Under the pieces are notes generated by a model, which did not search any database, was not told the DNA's origin, and saw only the letters and a list, made by a program, of their open reading frames with translations. Positions 48,873 through 57,885 of a DNA stretch of 64,000 bases are shown in pieces. Source of the DNA: Jannaschia sp. S6380 (GTDB taxonomy: Bacteria > Pseudomonadota > Alphaproteobacteria > Rhodobacterales > Rhodobacteraceae); the NCBI RefSeq assembly GCF_023015695.1, contig NZ_JALKAS010000001.1, positions 620,001 through 684,000 on the forward strand, in the 5' to 3' direction. The translations under genes and the position numbers were made by a program. The number at the start of each line of letters is the position of its first letter. Within the stretch, counting starts at the first letter, position 1.

Positions 48873-50188
48873 CGGAGTTTTCCTGGAAGCGGAGCGATTT
48901 TCCCGAGGGCTTCGTCTTTGCGGCGGCCACGTCCGCCTATCAGATCGAGGGGCACGCCTTCGGCGGCGCGGGGCGAACGCATTGGGACCGCTTCGCCGAG
49001 ATACCGGGCAAAGTCGCGCGCGGCGAGAACGGCGCCGTGGCCTGCGACCACTATCACCGCTGGCCCGAGGATCTGGACCTGATCCGCGATGCGGGCCTCG
49101 ACGCTTACCGCTTCTCGACCTCCTGGGCACGGATCATGCCGGACGGCGTGACCGTCAATCCGGACGGTCTCGACTTCTACGACCGGCTGGTCGACGGGAT
49201 GCTGGAACGCGGTCTGCGCCCGATGGCGACACTTTATCACTGGGAACTACCCGAAGCCCTGTCCCTGCGCGGCGGATGGACGGTTCGCGAGATACCCGAA
49301 CGCCTGGCCGATTTGGCCACCGTCGTCGCGCGGCGGCTGGGCGACCGGCTCTATTCCACCGCGCCGATCAACGAGCCGTGGTGCGTCGCCTGGCTGAGCC
49401 ACTATCACGGCGACCATGCGCCCGGCACGACCGACCTGGGTGCCGCCGCACGCGCGATGCATTACGTCGGCCTGGCTCACGGCCTTTGCCTGTCCGCCCT
49501 GCGCGCCGAGGGCGTCGCCAACCTGGGTGCCGTCTGCAACATGGAATACGCCCTGCCCGCCGATGACAGCGCCGACAGCGAAACCGCCGCGCAACTCTAC
49601 GACGGGATCTACAATCGCTGGTTTCCGGGCGCTTTCCTGCAGGGCGTCTATCCCGACGACATCCTGGCCGGGCTGGAGCCGCATTTGCCCGAAGGCTGGG
49701 CCCGCGACATGGAGGTGATCTCGCAACCCGTCGACTGGTTCGGAATCAACTACTACACCTGTCGCCGACTGCGCCAGGACGGCCCGGTCTGGCCGCATGT
49801 GATCGACGTCCCCGGCCCCCCGCCCCTGACCGACATGGGATGGGAGATCGCACCCGAAGGGCTGGGCCGGCTGCTGCGCCGCACCGCACGCGATTTCACC
49901 GGCGATACCCCGCTCTTCGTGACAGAGAACGGGATGGCCAGCCCGCATTACGACGATCGACCCGACCAGCCGCGTATCGACTATCTGGACGCGCACCTGC
50001 GACAGGCGCGCGATGCGATCGCAGACGGCGTCCCCCTGCGCGGCTATACCTTCTGGTCGCTCCTGGACAATTTCGAATGGGCGCTGGGCTACGACAAGCG
50101 GTTCGGCCTGGTGCATGTCGATTTTGAGACCCAGACCCGCACCCCCAAGGCCAGCTATCGTGCGCTTGCCCGCGCCTTGGCCGATTGA
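48869..50188 (+). CDS. beta-glucosidase, GH1 family
   Basis: Cytoplasmic glycosidase of 439 residues (no signal peptide). Acid/base Glu169 is in the TAPINEPW motif and nucleophile Glu353 in FVTENGM. The opening FVFAAATSAYQIEGHAF is diagnostic of GH1. It should hydrolyse beta-glucosides or related disaccharides, widening the range of sugars used by the agl region. It overlaps aglR by 4 bases and lies 12 bases before glk. Confidence 0.93.
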   Translation: MTEFSWKRSDFPEGFVFAAATSAYQIEGHAFGGAGRTHWDRFAEIPGKVARGENGAVACDHYHRWPEDLDLIRDAGLDAYRFSTSWARIMPDGVTVNPDGLDFYDRLVDGMLERGLRPMATLYHWELPEALSLRGGWTVREIPERLADLATVVARRLGDRLYSTAPINEPWCVAWLSHYHGDHAPGTTDLGAAARAMHYVGLAHGLCLSALRAEGVANLGAVCNMEYALPADDSADSETAAQLYDGIYNRWFPGAFLQGVYPDDILAGLEPHLPEGWARDMEVISQPVDWFGINYYTCRRLRQDGPVWPHVIDVPGPPPLTDMGWEIAPEGLGRLLRRTARDFTGDTPLFVTENGMASPHYDDRPDQPRIDYLDAHLRQARDAIADGVPLRGYTFWSLLDNFEWALGYDKRFGLVHVDFETQTRTPKASYRALARALAD

Positions 50189-50200
50189 TAGGCGCGAACA

Positions 50201-51160
50201 ATGTCTGATCCGCTTCTTCTCGTGGCCGATGTCGGCGGGACCAACACCCGTGTCGCACTGGCCGAGGGTGCGCGCGTGCGCCCCGATACGATCCGGCGCT
50301 ACGCGAACCGCGAGTTCGCGAACCTGGCCCCGGTGCTGCGCCGCTATCGCGAAGATCATCCGGGCCCCGACCCCGACGGCGCCTGCGTGGCCGTGGCCGG
50401 CCCGGTGGCCGATGGCCGGGCCGAGTTGACGAATCTCGACTGGTCGATCGACACGGCGCGCCTGCTGCAGGCGACGGGCGCGTCGCGCGGCGCGATCCTG
50501 AACGACCTTCAGGCGCAGGGCCATGCCCTGGGACATCTGCCGGCCGACCTGTGTCGCCCGGTGATCGACGTGGCCGGAATGCCCGGCGCGTCGCGTCTGG
50601 TGATCGGCGTGGGCACGGGGTTCAACGCGGCCCCGGTGCACGACACCCCCATCGGGCGCTTCGTTCCGCCCTGCGAGGCGGGGCACGCGAACCTGCCCAT
50701 CCGGACCGAGGCGGAGCTGCGGCTGTGCAACTTCGTCTCGACCGCTCATGGCTTTCCGGCGGTCGAGGATGTCCTGTCCGGGCGGGGCCTGGAACAGGTC
50801 TATCGCTGGCTGTCGAGCGAAGACGGCTCGGACGCCGAGTACCTGGCCGCGGATATCATGGCACACATCGACACCGATCCGCGTGCCGAAGCCAGCGTTC
50901 GGCACTTCATTCGCATCCTCGGCACCGTGGCGGGCAACCTGGCGTTGATCCACCTGCCCCTGGGCGGCGTGTTCCTGGTGGGCGGCGTCGCGCGCGCGAT
51001 GCAGCCGTATCTCTCGACGATGGGGTTCGCCGACGCGTTCCGCGACAAGGGACGTTTCGCCGGGTTCATGTCGAACTTTCCGGTTCATCTGGTCACCGAC
51101 GATTTCGCGGCGCTCACGGGTTGCGCGGCACATCTCTGCGACGGGCAGGCAGCCCGGTAA
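50201..51160 (+). CDS. glk: glucokinase
   Basis: Glucokinase of 319 residues (Glk type, ATP-dependent) that converts glucose to glucose 6-phosphate. The phosphate-binding loop ADVGGTNTRVALAEG is at 8-22; NLDWSIDT, the ILNDLQAQ motif with the catalytic Asp, and VIGVGTGFN follow. It takes the glucose released by AglA and the GH1 enzyme. A 13-bp inverted repeat begins 25 bases after its stop. Confidence 0.94.
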   Translation: MSDPLLLVADVGGTNTRVALAEGARVRPDTIRRYANREFANLAPVLRRYREDHPGPDPDGACVAVAGPVADGRAELTNLDWSIDTARLLQATGASRGAILNDLQAQGHALGHLPADLCRPVIDVAGMPGASRLVIGVGTGFNAAPVHDTPIGRFVPPCEAGHANLPIRTEAELRLCNFVSTAHGFPAVEDVLSGRGLEQVYRWLSSEDGSDAEYLAADIMAHIDTDPRAEASVRHFIRILGTVAGNLALIHLPLGGVFLVGGVARAMQPYLSTMGFADAFRDKGRFAGFMSNFPVHLVTDDFAALTGCAAHLCDGQAAR

Positions 51161-51184
51161 CGAATTCTTAGCGGTCCGGGACCT

Positions 51185-51222
51185 ATCCCTTGCCTCGTAG
51201 AACGAGAGGCGAGGCAAGGGAT
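51185..51222 (+). repeat. perfect 13-bp inverted repeat before the STAS/chemotaxis operon
   Basis: ATCCCTTGCCTCG (51185-51197) and CGAGGCAAGGGAT (51210-51222) are perfect complements with a 12-base loop, ending 12 bases before the ATG at 51235. In RNA it would form a long hairpin next to the GCGGGG translation-start region. No U-run follows, so it is not a classic terminator for glk. It could be an operator or a translational control hairpin. Confidence 0.65.
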
Positions 51223-51234
51223 GCGGGGTCGGAC

Positions 51235-51531
51235 ATGACACAATTGAAGGAACGGGACGGTCGCGTCTGCCTGCCCCCGCGCCTGGACCAATCCGCGGCC
51301 GGTGCGCTCCGCGATGCGGCCCTGTCCGCGGCGGGCGATCTGCGCCTGGATGCGAGCGTGGTATCCCACCTCTCCACTTCGGCGGTCCAGGTTCTCCTCG
51401 CGGCGCGGGCGCATCTAGCCGGTCACGGACGCGTTCTGCAGGTAGAAGGGGCCTCGCCCGATTTCCTCTCCGGTTTGCGCATGCTGGGCGTCGAGACGGG
51501 TGCGGTCGGTATCGTGGACGGCCCGGCATGA
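51235..51531 (+). CDS. STAS domain protein of the chemotaxis operon
   Basis: A 98-residue single-domain STAS protein (SpoIIAA-like). The HLSTSAVQVLLAARAHL stretch corresponds to the conserved serine/threonine-bearing loop and helix. STAS proteins are usually switched by phosphorylation through a kinase. Here it opens a che operon, overlapping cheY by 4 bases (ATGA), so it may tie the kinase CheA to another target. Function is inferred from context. Confidence 0.8.
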   Translation: MTQLKERDGRVCLPPRLDQSAAGALRDAALSAAGDLRLDASVVSHLSTSAVQVLLAARAHLAGHGRVLQVEGASPDFLSGLRMLGVETGAVGIVDGPA

Positions 51532-51899
51532 AGGTCCTGGCCATCGATGACAGCCGGACCATCCGCGAACTGGTCCGCGTGACGCTGGAGCGGGAGGCGA
51601 TCGAGGCGGTACTGGCCGAGGACGGTCTTCATGGCCTCGAACTGCTGGCCGGGATGGAGGACCGTCCCGATGCGATCCTGACGGACGTCAACATGCCGCG
51701 GCTCGACGGGTTCGGTTTCGTGCGAAAGGTGCGCGATCGGCCCGACTGCGCCGACGTTCCGATCCTGATGCTGACGACCGAAAGCGCGAAGGACCTCAAG
51801 CAGCAGGCCCGTGCGGCGGGTGCCACCGGCTGGATCGTGAAACCGTTCGACCCGGCACGGCTGGTCGGCGCGTTGCGCACGGTGACCGGGCTGACCTGA
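51528..51899 (+). CDS. cheY: CheY-like response regulator 1
   Basis: Single-domain receiver of 123 residues. The acidic pocket is Asp7/Asp8, phospho-acceptor Asp53 (ILTDVNMP), the switch Thr is in LTTESAKD near 83-84, and Lys105 is in IVKPFDP. It should take phosphate from the adjacent CheA. It overlaps the STAS gene and touches cheA by one base, so it is likely the operon's main CheY. Confidence 0.88.
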   Translation: MKVLAIDDSRTIRELVRVTLEREAIEAVLAEDGLHGLELLAGMEDRPDAILTDVNMPRLDGFGFVRKVRDRPDCADVPILMLTTESAKDLKQQARAAGATGWIVKPFDPARLVGALRTVTGLT

Positions 51900-53899
51900 T
51901 GGCCGACCCGATGGACGCCATTCGCGCCACCTTTTTCGAGGAGTGCGCCGAGCTTCTGGAGAGTCTCGAGACGGGCCTTCTCGCGCTGCAGACCGGGCCG
52001 CGGACTGCCGAGACGATCGATGCGGTCTTCCGTTCGGTCCATTCAATCAAGGGCGGGGCCGCGGCTTTCGCCTTTTCCGACCTGGCCGCTTTCGCCCACG
52101 AATTCGAAACGGCGCTCGATGCCTATCGCATCGGGCAGAGGGGCGATCTGCCGCACGGTGTCCCGATCCTTCTTCGCGCCTGCGACGGTCTGCGGGATCT
52201 GGTGGCGGCCAGCCAGACGGGCGCCAAGGCCACGGCGCCCGATCCGACCGGGCTGCGTGCGCTGTGCGGATCGAACGAGGTCGTTCCGACCGACCCGCGT
52301 GGCGACCCGGACCCATTGCCATCCGTGCCGAACGGGTTCCCGAAAGTCTGGACCATCTCGTTCGAGCCGCGCCCGGAACTCCTGAGCAGCGGGAACGAGC
52401 CGTCGTTCCTGTTCCGCAGCCTCGCGATCCTGGGGCGCATCGAGGTGCGGGCCGACGCGGCGAACCTCCCGCCGCTCGAAAATGTGGACCCGACACTTGC
52501 ATATCTTCGCTGGACGCTCCGGCTCTGGCCGAGCGCACCGGATCTGACGGAAACGGAGATCGAGGCGGCGTTCGAATTCGTCCATGACCTGTGCGACCTC
52601 CGGATCGCGCCCGGAACCGAGGCGCTTGCGCCGGGTCGCGCATCGCAGATACCGGATATGGGCCCCCGGAACGCGGTTCCAGACATTCCTTCGCTGGTTC
52701 CGACGACGATCCGCGTCGATCTCGCGCGCGTCGACCGCCTGGTCGATCTGGTCGGCGAGCTGGTCATCGCGCAATCCATGCTGGCGCAAGACATGACGCC
52801 CGGCGGATCCGGCGGGAACCCGACGGGGACGGACCGGATGAATGACCTGCAGCAGTTGACGCGCGACTTGCAGGAAAGCGTGATGGCGATCCGTGCGCAG
52901 CCCGTCCGGTCGCTTTTTCAACGCATGGAACGGATCGTCCGCGAGACGGCGGCCCAGACGGGCAAGACGGTCCGCCTCGTGACCGAAGGGGTCGCGACCG
53001 AGATCGACAAGACGGTGATCGAGCGGCTCGCCGATCCGCTCACCCACATGATACGCAATGCGATCGACCACGGGCTCGAAGATCCGCAGCGGCGGACAGC
53101 GGCGGGGAAGGATCCGACCGGAACCGTAACCCTGCGGGCCCTGCAGCGATCGGACCGCATCCTGATCGAGGTGTCCGACGACGGGGCCGGCCTGGACCGC
53201 CCGCGGATCTGCGACCGTGCGATCGCGCGCGGCCTTCTGCCGCCCGGCGCGGCGCCCGACCCGGCCGAGATCGACCAGTTGATCTTCAGCCCGGGCTTCT
53301 CGACCGCATCCGGCGTCTCTGCCGTATCGGGACGTGGGGTCGGCATGGACGTCGTAAACCGCGCCATCAGGGACCTGAGCGGGTCGATCGCGATCGAGTC
53401 CGCGGAGGGGGCCGGATGCAGGATCACCACCAGCCTGCCGCTCACGCTCGCCATTCTCGACGGCATGGTCGTTCGCAGCGGCCGGGAGCGAATGGTCCTC
53501 CCCCTCTCCACGATCCTCGAGGCGCAGACGGCCGACCTCGCCGCGATCGAGCGGCTCGGAACGGGCGGATGGGCCGTGCGTCTGCATGATCGGTACGTCC
53601 CCCTGCTGGACCTGGGCCGGAGCATGGGGTTCGCCGTGCCGCACGAAAGGTGGGAAGCGGGCGAGGACAGCGCGGTTCTTTTCATCCGCGTCGAGGGGGG
53701 CGATCCGTTCGCGCTTCGCGTCGACGCGATCGAGGCGCAGCGGCAGGTCGTAGTCAAGGGCCTGGACGACAACCTCGGACGCGTGCCATGCGTTTCGGCC
53801 GCCACCATCCTGGGCGACGGACAGATCGCGCTGATCGTCGATACGCCCGCGATCGCGGCGGCGGCGGGCCTCGACCTTCAACTGGCAGGTGCGGCATGA
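51899..53899 (+). CDS. cheA: chemotaxis histidine kinase CheA
   Basis: Histidine kinase of 666 residues. The P1 phosphotransfer domain has His48 in VHSIKGGAAAF. A middle region (about 150-250) with FEPRPELLSSGNEPSFL resembles the one of alphaproteobacterial CheA. The dimerisation helices contain DRLVDLVGELVIAQSML near 280; the ATPase has HMIRNAIDHGLE, SDDGAGLD and GRGVGMDVV. The C-terminal CheW-like domain is complete. Expected partners are the two CheY proteins, CheW and CheR of this operon. Confidence 0.94.
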   Translation: MADPMDAIRATFFEECAELLESLETGLLALQTGPRTAETIDAVFRSVHSIKGGAAAFAFSDLAAFAHEFETALDAYRIGQRGDLPHGVPILLRACDGLRDLVAASQTGAKATAPDPTGLRALCGSNEVVPTDPRGDPDPLPSVPNGFPKVWTISFEPRPELLSSGNEPSFLFRSLAILGRIEVRADAANLPPLENVDPTLAYLRWTLRLWPSAPDLTETEIEAAFEFVHDLCDLRIAPGTEALAPGRASQIPDMGPRNAVPDIPSLVPTTIRVDLARVDRLVDLVGELVIAQSMLAQDMTPGGSGGNPTGTDRMNDLQQLTRDLQESVMAIRAQPVRSLFQRMERIVRETAAQTGKTVRLVTEGVATEIDKTVIERLADPLTHMIRNAIDHGLEDPQRRTAAGKDPTGTVTLRALQRSDRILIEVSDDGAGLDRPRICDRAIARGLLPPGAAPDPAEIDQLIFSPGFSTASGVSAVSGRGVGMDVVNRAIRDLSGSIAIESAEGAGCRITTSLPLTLAILDGMVVRSGRERMVLPLSTILEAQTADLAAIERLGTGGWAVRLHDRYVPLLDLGRSMGFAVPHERWEAGEDSAVLFIRVEGGDPFALRVDAIEAQRQVVVKGLDDNLGRVPCVSAATILGDGQIALIVDTPAIAAAAGLDLQLAGAA

Positions 53900-54411
53900 C
53901 TGCGGAAGAGCACGAATGGAACGCGGCGCCGCCGGGGGACGCGACTCCGCCATCGGGGCCCGCGCGGACCGAACTGCTGACCTTCCGATGCGGCGGCCAG
54001 TGCTATGCGCTCGACATCGCCTCGGTTCGCGAAATCCGGGGTTGGAGCCGGCCGACCCCCCTGCCCCATACGCCGAAGTTCATGCTCGGCATGGTGAACC
54101 TGCGCGGCACCGTTCTGCCGGTCACGGACCTGGCGCTCCGGCTCGGTCATCCGGCCATGCCCGACGACGCACGAAACGTCATCATCGTCGTGCAGCAGGC
54201 CCGGCGGCTGCACGGTTTGCTGGTCGAGGCTGTGACCGACATCGTGCGTCCCGCGCCCGACCAGCTGCAGGACATGCCACAAGTCGGGGCGGCTCGGGAC
54301 GGCGTCGCGCCCGACCGGATGTTTCTCAGCGAAACCGGGATCCTCCAGATCCTCGCGCTCGAGCGTGTTCTACCGGCATTGCACGCCCCCGATGCGGAGG
54401 CGATCCCTTGA
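53896..54411 (+). CDS. cheW: chemotaxis coupling protein CheW
   Basis: A 171-residue CheW that links receptors to CheA. The fold is recognised by LLTFRCGGQCYALDIASVREI near 27-47, then MLGMVNLRGTVLPVTDLALRLG. The first 25 residues are a non-conserved Ala/Pro-rich lead. The ATG overlaps the cheA stop by 4 bases. No receptor gene lies in the operon, so it must serve receptors encoded elsewhere or none. Confidence 0.9.
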   Translation: MTAEEHEWNAAPPGDATPPSGPARTELLTFRCGGQCYALDIASVREIRGWSRPTPLPHTPKFMLGMVNLRGTVLPVTDLALRLGHPAMPDDARNVIIVVQQARRLHGLLVEAVTDIVRPAPDQLQDMPQVGAARDGVAPDRMFLSETGILQILALERVLPALHAPDAEAIP

Positions 54412-55265
54412 TCGCGATTGAACCGGAAGAGTTCGCACGGTTGGCCCGGATTGCGCATGACGAGGCCGGGTTGCACATGCCGCAAAACAAGTCGTCGTTC
54501 GTTGCCGCGCGGCTGCAGCGTCGCCTCCGGCGGCTGGGAATGGAGGGCTTCGGGGACTATCTGCGATATCTCGGATCGGCCGAGGGGGGCGCGCGGCGGG
54601 AGGTTCGCGAACTGGTCTCGGCGCTCACGACGAACGTGACCGGAACCTATCGCGAGGCCCACCATTTCGAACTGCTGGCCACGCATCTGCGACGGTGGGA
54701 GCGGGTGGCCCCCCGACATCGCTCCTTCCTCGCCTGGTCCGCCGGATGCGCGAGCGGGGAGGAGCCGCTTTCGATCGCTGCGACATGCCATGCGGTGCTT
54801 GGCCGGAGCTGGGCCGAGCGAGTGCGGATTCTGGCGACCGATGTCGATCGGGCCGTACTCAATCGGGCGCAAACGGTGCAGGAAACGCATGCCTTGGGTC
54901 AGGAGCTTCTGGCAGGTCCGGTGGGCTCGCCCCGCCAATCCGATCTGCTCGATCCGTGCGCCCATGTAGAGGCGCTTCAGGCCGGGATCACCTACATGGC
55001 GCATAACGTGCTGCGCCCGCTTCCCGTGCCCGGACGCTTCGACGCGATCTTTTGCCGGAACGTCATGATCTATTTCTCGGCGGCCGATCAACGGAATGCG
55101 CAGCGGCTGCTTCGGGAGCGTCTGGCGCCGGGCGGACTGCTTGCGATCGGGCATTCCGAACGCCTGACCCCCGATTTGTCCGGTCTCGAACGGGTCGGGC
55201 GGACGGCGTTCCGCGCGTGCCCGTCGGCGCGTCCGGCCCCCGAAGGGACGGCCAGATGCCGATGA
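54408..55265 (+). CDS. cheR: chemotaxis protein methyltransferase CheR
   Basis: S-adenosylmethionine-dependent receptor methyltransferase of 285 residues. The N-terminal helical domain (about 1-75) precedes the catalytic domain with WSAGCASGEEPLSIA (the family's CSTGEEPYS motif) and FDAIFCRNVMIYF, FGHSER-like GHSERL near the end. The start is a TTG at 54408 that overlaps the cheW stop (TTGA). The rare start may keep its level low. No partner CheB is in the operon. Confidence 0.9.
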   Translation: MIAIEPEEFARLARIAHDEAGLHMPQNKSSFVAARLQRRLRRLGMEGFGDYLRYLGSAEGGARREVRELVSALTTNVTGTYREAHHFELLATHLRRWERVAPRHRSFLAWSAGCASGEEPLSIAATCHAVLGRSWAERVRILATDVDRAVLNRAQTVQETHALGQELLAGPVGSPRQSDLLDPCAHVEALQAGITYMAHNVLRPLPVPGRFDAIFCRNVMIYFSAADQRNAQRLLRERLAPGGLLAIGHSERLTPDLSGLERVGRTAFRACPSARPAPEGTARCR

Positions 55266-55645
55266 GGGACGCGCTGCGCATTCTGATTGCCGACGACATG
55301 TCGACCAGCCGGGGCCTCTTGCTGCAGGCGCTGGATACACTGGGACTGCCGGAAGTGGTCCAGGCGACCGACGGCCTGCAGGCACTCGAACTGGCGCTGT
55401 CCGAAAAGCCGGATCTTGTCCTGTCGGATCTTCACATGCCCGGCCTGGACGGACTGGAACTGCTGCAGGGGCTTCGCACCGATGCACGGACGCGGGCCAC
55501 GCCTTTCGCGCTGATCACCGCGCGGGTGGACACGGCGACATTGCAGGCGGCGGAGGCGCTTGGCATGCGTGCGGTTTTGTCCAAGCCCTACACGCCTGCT
55601 CAGTTGCGCGATTGCATCGAGGCCGCGATCGGGCCGTTGGGATGA
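55256..55645 (+). CDS. CheY-like response regulator 2
   Basis: Receiver-only protein of 129 residues. Acidic pocket ADD, Asp58 in VLSDLHMP and Lys110 in LSKPY are intact. AAGGGA lies 7 bases before the ATG at 55256; another ATG at 55262 overlaps the cheR stop (ATGA) and could be used instead. A second CheY in one operon often acts as a phosphate sink for the first, since no CheZ is evident (inference). Confidence 0.86.
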   Translation: MPMRDALRILIADDMSTSRGLLLQALDTLGLPEVVQATDGLQALELALSEKPDLVLSDLHMPGLDGLELLQGLRTDARTRATPFALITARVDTATLQAAEALGMRAVLSKPYTPAQLRDCIEAAIGPLG

Positions 55646-55995
55646 AGACGGAGTCCGACATCTTCGCGGAACGGGTTTCGCAGGAATGTCGCCGTGCGGC
55701 GGAAATCCTGCTGTCATTGCAGGACAGCCTGTCGGAGGAGTTGGGCGATGACCAGCTGACCGACCGGGTCATCGGCGATCTACAGGTGCTGGATACGCTG
55801 ACTCAGACATTGACCGACCTGGGACGCGTGTTCGAAACAGTCGCCGTCGAGGTGCGGAACCCGCGCTGTCGGCGGACCGTCCCCGATCGCGTGTTGGCCG
55901 CCGTGCGGCAGACGTCCCTCCGACTTCGGCTGGAGGGGGCCGATATCCTCCGGAAGACATCGGATGTCGACCTCTTCGACGGGCCCGACGACTGA
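55642..55995 (+). CDS. small all-alpha protein of the chemotaxis operon, unknown
   Basis: A 117-residue acidic, apparently all-helical protein with no recognised domain. It starts in the stop of the second cheY (ATGA), so it is made with the operon. The segment DTLTQTLTDLGRVFETV resembles, loosely, the catalytic helix of CheZ, but the DLTGQ motif with its essential Gln is absent. A role as a CheY partner or in receptor adaptation is possible; no function is assigned. Confidence 0.7.
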   Translation: MKTESDIFAERVSQECRRAAEILLSLQDSLSEELGDDQLTDRVIGDLQVLDTLTQTLTDLGRVFETVAVEVRNPRCRRTVPDRVLAAVRQTSLRLRLEGADILRKTSDVDLFDGPDD

Positions 55996-56016
55996 CCCGC
56001 ACGTGCCGCGGGGCGG

Positions 56017-57831
56017 CTAGGCCGCGTCCTCGTCGGATTGCTGGCGATACCACATGCTGGCATAGCGCCCGCCCCGCGCCAGCAATTCATCATGCGTGCC
56101 CTGCTCGACGATCTCGCCGGCTTCGAGCACGACGATGCGGTCCGCCTCCACCACCGTCGACAGACGATGCGCGATCGTGATGACGGAACGTCCATGCGCC
56201 ATGGCCTGCAGCTCCGACTGGATGGAGCGTTCGGTTTCGGTGTCCAGCGCCGACGTGGCCTCGTCCAACAGCAGGATCGGCGGGTCCTTCAGCAGCGTGC
56301 GCGCGATGCCTACACGCTGTTTCTCGCCGCCCGAGAGCTTCAGCCCGCGCTCGCCGACCGTGGTCTCGAACCCGTCGGGCAGGCCGTCGATGAATGTGCC
56401 GATCCGGGCCGCGCGGGCGGCTTCGCGGATCTCCTCGAAGCTGGCATCGGGTCGCCCATACGCGATGTTGTAGCGGATCGTGTCGTTGAAAAGGACGGTG
56501 TCCTGCGGCACGACGCCGATCCGCGCGTGCAGGCTGGCCTGTGTCACGCTTCGGATGTCCTGCCCGTCGATCAGGATCGCGCCACCATCGACGTCATAAA
56601 ACCGGAACAGCAGGCGCCCGATCGTCGATTTCCCCGATCCCGACGGACCGACCACAGCGACCGTCTCCCCCGCCCCGACGATCAGGCTGACCCCGCGCAG
56701 GATCGGTCGCGCGCTGTCATAGCCGAACCGGATGTCCCGGAACTCCACCCGGCCCTGCGGCACCGAAAGCTGCGTGGCGTCGTCGGCATCGCGCACCTCG
56801 GCGGGCTGTTCCAGAAGGCCGAACATCTCGCCCATGTCGACCAGGGCCTGACGGATTTCGCGGTAAACGGTGCCGAGGAAGTTCAGCGGCATCGTGATCT
56901 GGATCATGTATGCGTTCACCATCACGAAATCGCCCACGGTCAGGGTGCCGGCCTGAACGCCCATGGCTGCCATCACCATCACGATCACCAATCCCGCGGT
57001 AATCAGGGCCGACTGACCGAAATTCAGGAAGGCGAGCGAATAGGACGTTTGCAGGGCGGCCCGCTCGTATTGTTGCATCGCGCCGTCATAGCGCGCCGCC
57101 TCGCGTGCCTCGGCCCCGAAATACTTGACCGTCTCGAAATTCAGCAAGCTGTCGATGGCCTTCTGGTTCGCGTCCGTGTCCTGGTCGTTCATCACCTTGC
57201 GGATGCGGACCCGCCATTCGGTCACCTTGAACGTGAACGCGACATAGGCGGCGATCGTCACGAGGACCACGACAAGGTACCAGATATCGAACACGAAAAA
57301 GAGGATGATCGCGATCAGAGCCAGTTCCAGAACCAGCGGGCCGATGGAGAAGAGCAGGAAGCGCAGCAGGAAATCAACGCCCTTCACGCCGCGTTCGATG
57401 ATCCGGCTCAGCCCGCCCGTCTTGCGGCTGATGTGATAGCGCATCGAAAGGCGGTGCATATGCGTGAACGTCTCGGCGGCCAATCGTCGAAGGGCGCGTT
57501 GGCCGACGGGCGCGAAGATCACGTCGCGCAGCTGCTGGAACCCGGTGTTGAAGGCACGCGCGGTTCCGTAGATGACCGTCAGGCCGACGGCGCCCAGCCC
57601 GAGCGCCCAGGCCGGCGTGACCGTCTCGGGCGCCAATGCATCGACGGCGGCCTTGTAGAAGAACGGCGTGGTTACCGCGATCAGCTTCGCCACGACCAGC
57701 ATCGCGATGGCGAAGACCACGCGCACCTTCACGCCGGTTTCGCCCGGCGGCCAGAGATAGGGTAGGACGCGGCGGATGATGCCCATGCCCCCGGCGGGGG
57801 CTTCGGTCGTGGTGATGGTGGTTCGGCGCAT
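56017..57831 (-). CDS. Atm1-type ABC exporter, fused permease and ATPase
   Basis: Half-transporter of 604 residues. Six membrane helices (about 30-320) precede the ATPase domain with Walker A GPSGSGKST, signature LSGGEKQRVGIARTLL and Walker B ILLLDEATSALD. The N-terminal sequence and FNTGFQQLRDVIFAPVGQRALRRLA are typical of ATM1/HMT-type exporters, which move glutathione-linked sulfur species or heavy-metal conjugates. The ATG at 57831 is preferred to a GTG eight codons upstream. Confidence 0.9.
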   Translation of the reverse strand: MRRTTITTTEAPAGGMGIIRRVLPYLWPPGETGVKVRVVFAIAMLVVAKLIAVTTPFFYKAAVDALAPETVTPAWALGLGAVGLTVIYGTARAFNTGFQQLRDVIFAPVGQRALRRLAAETFTHMHRLSMRYHISRKTGGLSRIIERGVKGVDFLLRFLLFSIGPLVLELALIAIILFFVFDIWYLVVVLVTIAAYVAFTFKVTEWRVRIRKVMNDQDTDANQKAIDSLLNFETVKYFGAEAREAARYDGAMQQYERAALQTSYSLAFLNFGQSALITAGLVIVMVMAAMGVQAGTLTVGDFVMVNAYMIQITMPLNFLGTVYREIRQALVDMGEMFGLLEQPAEVRDADDATQLSVPQGRVEFRDIRFGYDSARPILRGVSLIVGAGETVAVVGPSGSGKSTIGRLLFRFYDVDGGAILIDGQDIRSVTQASLHARIGVVPQDTVLFNDTIRYNIAYGRPDASFEEIREAARAARIGTFIDGLPDGFETTVGERGLKLSGGEKQRVGIARTLLKDPPILLLDEATSALDTETERSIQSELQAMAHGRSVITIAHRLSTVVEADRIVVLEAGEIVEQGTHDELLARGGRYASMWYRQQSDEDAA

Positions 57832-57885
57832 GCGGGTCCCCGGTTCGGCCGGCACAGTAGGGGCAGCGCCGGGCGAGGGAAACCG

